A stretch of DNA of 64,000 bases from NCBI GenBank assembly GCA_900317105.1, contig ONFP01000010.1, positions 1 through 64,000 of the forward strand. The letters run 5' to 3'. Position numbers and translations under genes: made by a program. Numbering within the stretch: position 1 is the stretch's first letter; each line of letters opens with the position of its first letter. This DNA comes from an uncultured Succinatimonas sp. (GTDB lineage: Bacteria > Pseudomonadota > Gammaproteobacteria > Enterobacterales > Succinivibrionaceae). Shown in pieces: positions 57,557-64,000 of this stretch. The notes under the pieces were generated by a model, which was given only the letters and a program-made list of their open reading frames with translations, was not told the origin of the DNA and ran no database searches.

Positions 57557-57914
57557 AACGACAGCACAGAGTTATTCCTGCTGTCCTAGTTAAAACTGGG
57601 TAATTTAAAAAAACAGTATCTAATGCATTAGGCATACAGCTAATAGCAAAACTGTGTGTATCTGTCATTTATTCTGTATTTTCGACTGCGTATTATACTT
57701 GATAATCTTAGGAAATTCTGATTATTGATAAGGATAATCGGAATTTTGAACAAAAATCTTGGTTTTTGTTTGTGTTAGAACTCACAACAGATGATTGTAA
57801 ATATTTCTTTTATAAGCTGATAATACTATTATTTGTGAATAGATATGAGCATCGCTTATGAGAATAATAACGAACGGATAAACCTCAACAACAGAAATAG
57901 TCGCGGGGAAAGAA
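57557..57914. other. ribB-rbsK divergent spacer
   Basis: 358 A+T-rich bp. I looked for an FMN riboswitch core and did not find one. No gene seen; both promoters must lie here. Confidence 0.4.
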
Positions 57915-58850
57915 ATGGCAAAAATTTTAAATTACGGCTCATTAAATATAGATTATGTCTATGATGTGCCTCATTTTGTTAAGGCAGGCGAGACCTTATC
58001 TTCAACCAACAGAAGTATCTTTGCCGGCGGAAAAGGTTTGAATCAGTCTGTAGCTCTGGCTCGTGCCGGAGGAAATGTATATCATGCAGGAGCAGTTGGT
58101 AAGGATGATTCTAAGATCCTGACTGATGTTCTTGCTGAGGATAAGATTGATTTCTCCAATATCGCAAAGAGAGACTGCCCTTCAGGTCATACAATTATCC
58201 AGGTTGATTCCAACGGTCAGAACTGCATTATCCTCTTTGGTGGTGCTAATCAGACAATTTCTGAGGCTGATATCGACAGTACTCTTGCCAATTTTGAGGC
58301 CGGTGATTTCATGGTTCTGCAGAATGAAACCAGCAATATCAGATATATGATTGAAAAGGCCTATGAAAAAGGAATGAAGGTCTGCTTCAATGTTTCTCCT
58401 TTCACAACCGAGCTTTTAAAGCTGCCTTTAGAAAAATGCGCATATCTGATTGTTAACGAGATTGAAGGCGCAGCCATGGCAGACATGCCTGATGATACAG
58501 ATCCATATGTACTGCTCGATAAGCTCTGTGAGAAGTTCCCTAAGACCTCCTTTGTCCTGACTTTAGGTTCAAGAGGTTCAATCCTAAGAGAGGTAGGTGA
58601 AAAGCCTATTTCCTGCAAAGCTTTCAAGGTTAATGCCGTTGATACCACAGCCGCAGGTGATACCTTCCTGGGTTACCTGATAACCAATATTGCTACTGAT
58701 ATGAACCGTGCTCTGGCAATCAAATGTGCAACCGCTGCTTCTGCTCTGGCCGTACAGGTTAAGGGCGCAACCCCATCTATTCCAAGAGCAAAGGATGTGC
58801 TGGAGTTTATTAAGAAAGCCGGTCAGGAAGTTTTAACAGAAAAACTATAA
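57915..58850 (+). CDS. rbsK: Ribokinase (PfkB family)
   Basis: RbsK phosphorylates ribose at O-5. The 311-residue protein has the PfkB signature 1 FAGGKGLNQSVALARAGGNVYHAG and signature 2 with catalytic Asp, VNAVDTTAAGDTFLGYL. MAKILNYGSLNIDYVYDV is the substrate-binding start. rbsD follows 11 bp later, which supports ribose as the substrate. Confidence 0.9.
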   Translation: MAKILNYGSLNIDYVYDVPHFVKAGETLSSTNRSIFAGGKGLNQSVALARAGGNVYHAGAVGKDDSKILTDVLAEDKIDFSNIAKRDCPSGHTIIQVDSNGQNCIILFGGANQTISEADIDSTLANFEAGDFMVLQNETSNIRYMIEKAYEKGMKVCFNVSPFTTELLKLPLEKCAYLIVNEIEGAAMADMPDDTDPYVLLDKLCEKFPKTSFVLTLGSRGSILREVGEKPISCKAFKVNAVDTTAAGDTFLGYLITNIATDMNRALAIKCATAASALAVQVKGATPSIPRAKDVLEFIKKAGQEVLTEKL

Positions 58851-58861
58851 GGATACTAAAA

Positions 58862-59263
58862 GTGAAGAAAATCGGATGCTTGAATTCTGAACTGTCATAT
58901 GTGATTTCCAAACTTGGACATTTTGATACGCTAACCATCGGTGACTGCGGGCTTCCAGTTCCTCGTGGAGTTCAGAGAATTGATCTGGCTGTAACCTACG
59001 GTGTTCCAGGCTTTTTTGATGTTTTTGATGTGGTTGATGCTGAAGCCAAGTTCCAGAAGGTAACTATTGCCTCAGAGTCTAAGACTCAGAATCCTGTGTT
59101 TTATGAGAAGATTACTTCATGGGCACAAAAGAACGGCGTTGAGGTCGTAGAGGTTCCTCATGAGGTTTTCAAGGCTGGAACCGTAAAAAGTGTGGCTGTA
59201 GTTAGAACCGGTGAGTGCAAGCCTTACAGCAATGTAATTCTTGAGTCTAACGTTTCATTCTAA
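58862..59263 (+). CDS. rbsD: D-ribose pyranase
   Basis: RbsD speeds the pyranose-furanose interconversion of ribose. The 133-residue length is typical: KKIGCLNSELSYVISKLGHFD (catalytic His), IGDCGLPVPRGVQRIDLAVTYGVPGF and the C-terminal VVRTGECKPYSNVILESNV. GTG start after GGATAC. Coupled to rbsK upstream and the AraC regulator 13 bp downstream. Confidence 0.96.
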   Translation: MKKIGCLNSELSYVISKLGHFDTLTIGDCGLPVPRGVQRIDLAVTYGVPGFFDVFDVVDAEAKFQKVTIASESKTQNPVFYEKITSWAQKNGVEVVEVPHEVFKAGTVKSVAVVRTGECKPYSNVILESNVSF

Positions 59264-59276
59264 GCCAAGCTTATCA

Positions 59277-60515
59277 ATGGATATTCAAAATGATGAGAAA
59301 GGGGCAAAGATACTGCCTCTTTCTTATGGTCTGAGTCTTTTAAAACAGCTTCTGCCTGTTCCTACCCATATTTTTAAAAGCGACTGTCACTATTACGAGA
59401 AGTTCGATAATAACGAATACGATGACTGGAATGTATTCAAGACGGATTTTGACTTTCGCTGTCGAATTGTACAGAGAATAAAAGAGAACAGGCTTACTAT
59501 TATCTCAGATGAAAAACCCGTGCTTTACGGAGGCGTAGCCTGCGCTGATGAGCTGATTCTGGTAATAGGACCTATTTTAATTACTGAAATTGATCAGAGT
59601 TTCTGCAAACTGTATGCCTTAAAGCATAATGCGGTTAATGTAGCTCCTTTTAACTGCACTGTTCAGAAACTGGCCTCAATTCTGCTTTTAATCCACAGCT
59701 CTATTACCGGAGAGTATATCTATCTTAGCGATTTCATTAATGATACCGCTTTAAGTGAGGATATTATTGAGAATACTAACAAACAGTTTGCCAGAATATT
59801 CTCCGATCAGAGTCTGAACACCAGAACCCACAATCCAGGCCAGTTTGAGGAATCAATCAAAAACGCGATTACAACAGGAAATGTTGAGGAACTGAAGCAG
59901 GCGCTTAACTCCATATATGCCAGCATGCGAGGAACTCTATCGAGAAATTCCCTGCGTTCTGCCAAGAATCTTGCCATAGTAGATATAACCATAGCAACCC
60001 GTGCAGCAATTGACGCGGGGCTTTCGGTAGAAGAGATGTATACCATCTCAGACGGCTTTATCATGGAGGTTGAAGACTGCAAGTATGAGGCGGATGCTGC
60101 CGCTCTGGCACAGGCCTGTGCTTTAAGATGTACTCAGAAGGTTGCAAAATATCTGTCCGAGAGAAAAGCCAGAAGTACATCTCTGCCTGTTGACCGAGCC
60201 TGCCAGTATATTGATCATCACATCAATGAGAAATTTGATCTCACATCCATGAGCAATAAGCTCAAGATAAGTTCAAGTTATCTTTCAAAGCTTTTCCGTC
60301 AGGAAAAGAACATGAGTATCGGTGATTATATCCGCAGACGCAAGATTGAGATTGCCAAGATGCTGCTCAGAACCACCGACAGATCATTAGGTGAGATAGC
60401 TATGCTTCTGTCCTTTAATTCTCAAAGTCATTTTGGAAGAGTCTTTTTAAAGGAAACCGGTATGACGCCTGCAGCCTATAAGAACTCAAAAGCTATTAGA
60501 GATTCTTTCCTGTAA
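59277..60515 (+). CDS. AraC-family transcriptional regulator
   Basis: The 412-residue protein carries a C-terminal AraC DNA-binding domain (about 310-405: ACQYIDHHINEKFDLTSMSN, SSSYLSKLFRQEKNMSIGDYI, LGEIAMLLSFNSQSHFGRVF) with both helix-turn-helix units. The N-terminal 300 residues form a sensor region I do not recognise. Position in the rbs locus suggests that it controls rbs genes in response to ribose or its phosphate. ATG 59277 is preferred over TTG 59241, which overlaps rbsD. Confidence 0.85.
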   Translation: MDIQNDEKGAKILPLSYGLSLLKQLLPVPTHIFKSDCHYYEKFDNNEYDDWNVFKTDFDFRCRIVQRIKENRLTIISDEKPVLYGGVACADELILVIGPILITEIDQSFCKLYALKHNAVNVAPFNCTVQKLASILLLIHSSITGEYIYLSDFINDTALSEDIIENTNKQFARIFSDQSLNTRTHNPGQFEESIKNAITTGNVEELKQALNSIYASMRGTLSRNSLRSAKNLAIVDITIATRAAIDAGLSVEEMYTISDGFIMEVEDCKYEADAAALAQACALRCTQKVAKYLSERKARSTSLPVDRACQYIDHHINEKFDLTSMSNKLKISSSYLSKLFRQEKNMSIGDYIRRRKIEIAKMLLRTTDRSLGEIAMLLSFNSQSHFGRVFLKETGMTPAAYKNSKAIRDSFL

Positions 60516-60537
60516 TGAGGCAAATAATATAGAGCCT

Positions 60538-61224
60538 ATGCATCAGTCAGAAAAATATAGTCACAGTTTTCTTTTTAGGCATTATGCCTCCATCCTTGAG
60601 AACAACCGCAGCATTATACTTGAGGGCGGTAACGGCAGAATCGATTTCACCGACTATGCTGAAGACAAAATTATGTCTGTGGTTGCTCTTATCAGAATCT
60701 CTCCACAGGTAAGCTCGAGGATAGCTGCCTTTGAGGAAAAACTAAAGGCTATTGAGCCTGACATGTATTTTTATGAGCCACAAGACTATCACATTACTGC
60801 TCTGGATATTCTTAAAGGTGAGAGGGGGAGAAAGCTTCCTGACAACATCGACGAGTATGCTGAGGCAGTAAGATTCTGTTCTTCGAAGATAAAGCCTTTT
60901 GAGATAAGTTTTGAAGGTGTAAGTGCCAGTGATAGTGCGGTGATGGTCTGTGGCTATTATGATGAGGCTTTAGAACAGTTAAGAGAGATGCTTCGAGCTG
61001 AATTAAAGCACCGCGGGCTTACTCTTGATGAAAGATACCGGACTTTTTCCTCTCATGTAACATTTGCAAGACTATGCTCAAAATATGCTAATCCAGAGAA
61101 GTTCCTATCCTTTATCTCAAAGCCTATATCTTTTGGAACAATGACTGTAAGCTCTATTGAACTGTGCTTTCACAGCTGGTGTGATGCTCAGAAAACAGTG
61201 ATTGCAAACTTTCCTCTATCATAA
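60538..61224 (+). CDS. 2H phosphoesterase superfamily protein (2'-5' RNA ligase/LigT-like)
   Basis: The 228-residue protein has two HxT-type motifs, DYHITALDIL (near residue 83) and SSHVTFARL (near 178), the paired catalytic His of 2H phosphoesterases acting on 2',3'- or 2',5'-phosphodiesters. It follows the AraC gene by 22 bp. Its role within a ribose locus is unclear; hydrolysis of a cyclic ribose phosphate or nucleotide is a guess. Confidence 0.75.
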   Translation: MHQSEKYSHSFLFRHYASILENNRSIILEGGNGRIDFTDYAEDKIMSVVALIRISPQVSSRIAAFEEKLKAIEPDMYFYEPQDYHITALDILKGERGRKLPDNIDEYAEAVRFCSSKIKPFEISFEGVSASDSAVMVCGYYDEALEQLREMLRAELKHRGLTLDERYRTFSSHVTFARLCSKYANPEKFLSFISKPISFGTMTVSSIELCFHSWCDAQKTVIANFPLS

Positions 61225-61244
61225 TCCTGATTAAATATAATCAC

Positions 61245-61275
61245 TTTGTGAACAAACTGTCTTTATCGTCACAAA
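61245..61275. promoter_or_regulatory. Dyad upstream of the sugar-binding protein gene
   Basis: TTTGTGA / TCACAAA separated by 17 bp. It could be a regulator site for the transporter genes. TATAAT at 61387-61392 is a likely -10 for the downstream gene, with only a weak -35. Confidence 0.4.
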
Positions 61276-61474
61276 ATTAGATTGAAATCGAGCATTTTAT
61301 GATCTTCTGCTCATTTTTGGAGCGAATCAAAATCGAATTATGACAAAAAAGATAATTTTGTGATAAGTAATGTCTCCCCCTTTACATATAATTTAGAAGT
61401 ACAAAGAAACTTCTGTTGCTATGCCTAACAAATGCAACAGCTTATTAAAGAACATACATAGTAGGAGTCATTAA

Positions 61475-62440
61475 ATGAAATTTACAAAAATCTGTGCATC
61501 AGTTGCAATGGTTTTAGCTGCATCATCAATGGCAGCATCAGTTCAGGCTGCAGAAGCAAAGCGCTTAACTGGTGGCGGTTCAAACATCATGTACATCATC
61601 ACCCCATCTCACTCAAACCCATTCTTCAAGACAGAGGCAGAAGTTGCTGCTAAGACTGCTAAGGAATTAGGTTATACCGTAAAGATGGTTTCACACGATG
61701 ACAGCCCTGTAAAACAGTCAGAACTATTCGAGACCGCAATTTCTGATAAGGCTGCAGCTATCGTTTGTGATAACGCTGGTGCTGATGCTACTGTAGCAGC
61801 TGTAAAGCGTGCTTATGACAACAATATTCCAACCTTCCTGATTGACCGTGAAATCAACGAGCAGGGCATTGCTATCACTCAGATCGTTGCTAACAACTAC
61901 CAGGGTGCTAAGGGTGCCGCTGAAGTATTCGTAGAGGCAATGGAAGAAGAAGGCGAATATGCAGAGCTATTCGGTATTGACTCAGATACCAATGCAAAGA
62001 CCCGTTCAACTGCATTCCACGAGGTTATTGATCAGTATCCAGACATGAAGATGGTTGCTGTTCAGACAGCAAACTGGGATCAGAACCTGGCTTACTCAAA
62101 GATGGAGACTATTCTTCAGTCATATCCAAATCTAAAGGGTGTTATTTCCGGTAACGACAACATGGCAGTTGGTGCAGCAGCAGCTATCAAGGCAGCAGGC
62201 AAGACACTAAAGATCATCGGTGTTGACGGCTCAAATGATGCTCGTGACGAGATCTTAGCAGGTAACATGACCGCTACTGCAATGCAGCCTGCAGCTCTAA
62301 TCTCCGAGATGGCTGTTAAGCAGGCAGATCAGTACTTAAAGACAGGTACCACCGGCCAGCCTGAGAAGCAGTTAATCGACTGCATCATCATCACTAAAGA
62401 CAATGCTAAGAAGCTAAACGATTTCACTTTAGCTAAGTAA
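61475..62440 (+). CDS. rbsB: Periplasmic ribose-type sugar ABC transporter binding protein
   Basis: The 321-residue protein has a signal peptide (about 1-25, MVLAASSMAASVQA) and the type 1 periplasmic-binding (RbsB) pattern: NIMYIITPSHSNPFFKTEAE, IVCDNAGADATVAAVKRAYD, IPTFLIDREIN, GVISGNDNMAVGAAAAIKAAG, IIGVDGSNDARDEI. TAGGAG precedes the ATG. Ribose is likely from the neighbours, but the family also binds other pentoses and polyols. A terminator-like hairpin follows. Confidence 0.9.
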   Translation: MKFTKICASVAMVLAASSMAASVQAAEAKRLTGGGSNIMYIITPSHSNPFFKTEAEVAAKTAKELGYTVKMVSHDDSPVKQSELFETAISDKAAAIVCDNAGADATVAAVKRAYDNNIPTFLIDREINEQGIAITQIVANNYQGAKGAAEVFVEAMEEEGEYAELFGIDSDTNAKTRSTAFHEVIDQYPDMKMVAVQTANWDQNLAYSKMETILQSYPNLKGVISGNDNMAVGAAAAIKAAGKTLKIIGVDGSNDARDEILAGNMTATAMQPAALISEMAVKQADQYLKTGTTGQPEKQLIDCIIITKDNAKKLNDFTLAK

Positions 62441-62451
62441 ACCTCAATGAC

Positions 62452-62478
62452 TGCGCCACGTTTCTGTGGCGCATTTAA
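62452..62478 (+). terminator. Intercistronic hairpin after rbsB
   Basis: TGCGCCAC / GTGGCGCA stem, then TTTAAT. Like the one after tctC it would favour binding-protein synthesis over the membrane and ATPase parts. Confidence 0.75.
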
Positions 62479-62553
62479 TAAGAATAATTAGTTAAGAGCA
62501 GGGTGCAGTAAATGCACTCAAAGGGGTTTTTTCGCCTCAAACAGGAGAACATC

Positions 62554-63195
62554 ATGTCAAAAGCTCGCGTAATAATTGCAGGTCTAGCAGTAGCATTTCT
62601 TGCCTATGCAGGTCTTTCTGCCACAGTGGTAAAAGAGGGACAGGAAGCAACATTAACCGGAGAGGTGGCATTTGACCCAACATCAGTAGCAAAGAATTTC
62701 TGGGCCGAAAAATCAAAGGATTACTTTGAGAAAAATGCTGTGGATTTAGTAACTCTGATTAAAGAGGCAGATGGAGATTTCGCATCTGTCGCTTCTAAAT
62801 ACGGATATTACTCAATGGGTGATAAGGGAGAACTTTCCTTTATTGTAAAAGGTTCAGGCAAGGTAACAGAAGTAAAGAACAAGCTTCGTTCTGGTTATTT
62901 TGCATTTGATTTAAACGACAACCCATCAGAGGAAGTTAAGACCAGAATTCAGATTGGACCTGTATTTAAAGGTTCAGCTGTAAGAGATTCAATCAGTCTT
63001 ATCAGTTACGATGATTATACCAATCAGATTGAATGGGCTCAGGTTTCAGTAGCCTTCCATGAATTGATCACAAGAGATGTGCTTTCAAAGATCAATATGG
63101 ACGAGATTAATGGTAAAGACTTTGATTTCATTGGTTGCTTTACAGTAAAACCAGGTCCTCTTCAGATTACCCCTGTTGAGCTGACTGTAAAGTAG
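62554..63195 (+). CDS. DUF2291 family periplasmic protein of a sugar ABC locus
   Basis: The 213-residue protein starts at ATG 62554 (AGGAG upstream) with an N-terminal hydrophobic segment (about 5-22, signal or anchor) and the DUF2291 pattern: GEVAFDPTSVAKNFWAEKSK, VASKYGYYSMG, KTRIQIGPVFKGSAVRDSI and a FHELITRDVLSKI stretch. DUF2291 genes are found between sugar-binding and ATPase genes; the function is unknown. Only 11 bp separate it from the ATPase gene. Confidence 0.85.
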   Translation: MSKARVIIAGLAVAFLAYAGLSATVVKEGQEATLTGEVAFDPTSVAKNFWAEKSKDYFEKNAVDLVTLIKEADGDFASVASKYGYYSMGDKGELSFIVKGSGKVTEVKNKLRSGYFAFDLNDNPSEEVKTRIQIGPVFKGSAVRDSISLISYDDYTNQIEWAQVSVAFHELITRDVLSKINMDEINGKDFDFIGCFTVKPGPLQITPVELTVK

Positions 63196-63206
63196 GAGCG
63201 TAGTAA

Positions 63207-64000
63207 ATGAACAACGAAATCGAAGAGATCTATTTACACGCCGAAAAGATAGACAAAATCTATCCTGGTACCAAAGCTCTGGATCAGGTTTCATTTGATA
63301 TCAAGCGTGGCAAGGTAAACGTTCTGATTGGCGAGAACGGTGCCGGTAAATCAACTCTGATGCGAATCATCGCAGGTATCGAGAAACAGTCCTCAGGCAA
63401 GCTATATCTGCAGGGAAAGGAAGTTGAATTCAACTCAACCGTAGAAGCACGTGAACACGGTATTGCCATTATTCACCAGGAACTGTGTCTGTTCCCTAAC
63501 ATGACTGTGTTCCAGAATCTTTTCATGTCATCTGAGCGTACCAAGAACGGTATTTTGGATGATGCTGAACACAGAAAGCTGGCAAAGCAGGTGCTGGCAA
63601 GACTTAATTATCCTATCGATCCTGACACCATGGTGGGCGACCTGAGAGTTGGTCAGCAGCAGATGATTGAAATTGCAAGAAATCTTCTGATCCCAAATCT
63701 TAAGATTCTGATTATGGATGAGCCAACCTCATCACTGTCAGAACAGGAAGTTGATGTGCTGTTCAACATCATGAGAGAACTTACCGCATCCGGTATCTCC
63801 ATTGTTTATATTTCCCACCGTCTTGAAGAGCTGATGCGTATCGGTGACTATGTAACCATCTTCCGTGATGGCAAGCTGGTTGCTGATGCTGCGGTAAAGG
63901 ACATCGATGTGCCTTGGATTGTCAAGCAGATGGTTGGTGAAGGCAAGAGCTATCCAAAGCGTGATGTTGCAGTTGACTGGTCTAAGACCAGCAAGGTTTT
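63207..64000 (+). CDS. rbsA: Sugar ABC transporter ATP-binding protein (partial, runs off the end)
   Basis: The first 264 residues are visible and open to the window end. Motifs: KIDKIYPGTKALDQVSFDI, Walker A IGENGAGKSTLMRI, Q-loop IHQELCLFPNMTV, the signature-helix region LRVGQQQMIEIARNLL, Walker B LKILIMDEPTSSLS and H-loop ISHRLEEL, as in the first half of two-domain RbsA/MglA/XylG ATPases. AGGAG lies upstream of the ATG. It energises import of the sugar bound by the upstream binding protein; the permease should follow. Confidence 0.93.
   Translation, partial: MNNEIEEIYLHAEKIDKIYPGTKALDQVSFDIKRGKVNVLIGENGAGKSTLMRIIAGIEKQSSGKLYLQGKEVEFNSTVEAREHGIAIIHQELCLFPNMTVFQNLFMSSERTKNGILDDAEHRKLAKQVLARLNYPIDPDTMVGDLRVGQQQMIEIARNLLIPNLKILIMDEPTSSLSEQEVDVLFNIMRELTASGISIVYISHRLEELMRIGDYVTIFRDGKLVADAAVKDIDVPWIVKQMVGEGKSYPKRDVAVDWSKTSKV

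Noticed and set aside
57557..57914. FMN riboswitch upstream of ribB
   Set aside because: No recognisable core elements of the RFN element were seen.
61358..61374. CRP site before the ribose-type binding protein
   Set aside because: Only the left TGTGA half is good, and its spacing from the likely -10 is not standard.

Overview
The window looks like the origin-proximal chromosome of an A+T-rich, anaerobic Gram-negative gammaproteobacterium. It most resembles Succinivibrionaceae (order Aeromonadales); this placement is an inference from gene content and protein similarity recalled by eye, not from a search. Supporting content: the rpmH-rnpA-yidD-yidC-mnmE and dnaA-dnaN-recF-gyrB blocks, an anaerobic class III ribonucleotide reductase, ATP-type PEP carboxykinase (succinate fermentation), indolepyruvate:ferredoxin oxidoreductase, LPS-core genes with a Kdo kinase, and an arginine-type EF-P with its rhamnosyltransferase EarP.

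Layout. 1-2.2 kb: efp and earP. 2.4-5.6 kb: nrdD, a separate 52-codon ORF carrying the glycyl-radical motif, and nrdG. 5.6-9.3 kb (minus strand): mnmE, yidC, yidD, rnpA, rpmH. 9.5-15.8 kb (plus strand): dnaA, dnaN, recF, gyrB. 15.8-17.8 kb: a gene-free, very A+T-rich stretch with 15 irregularly spaced copies of a 16-bp palindrome matching parS, the ParB centromere site; eight copies are perfect. 17.8-25.8 kb: glyS, glyQ, a Na/Pi symporter and a tripartite tricarboxylate transporter (tctCBA). 25.9-28.8 kb: tRNA-Thr and an autotransporter whose reading frame runs antisense into the tRNA. 29.3-39.8 kb: mutM, coaD and LPS-core genes (opsX-like, kdkA, waaA, waaF, hldD), interrupted by a stand-alone IscB nuclease gene with a structured leader (probable omega-RNA) and an unknown gene; then glpG. 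39.9-45.5 kb: a porin, a candidate small-peptide/antisense locus, gpmI, a rhodanese, secB, gpsA. 45.7-46.1 kb: two tiny genes. 46.4-50.8 kb: iorA-iorB-paaK, a likely IS200/IS605 end remnant, nfuA. 51.1-52.9 kb: a complete ISAs1-type element with a perfect 9-bp target duplication. 53-57.5 kb: pckA, greB, an unknown gene, bioH, ribB. 57.9-64 kb: a ribose-type sugar locus (rbsK, rbsD, AraC regulator, 2H phosphoesterase, binding protein, DUF2291 protein, ABC ATPase running off the end).

The strongest candidates for undescribed biology are the dense parS-like array next to gyrB, the 21-codon hydrophobic peptide gene with alternative hairpins and an opposing promoter, the NrdD whose glycyl-radical segment is a separate gene, and the catalytically intact stand-alone IscB. 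All calls were made by reading the sequence; no search or folding program was run.
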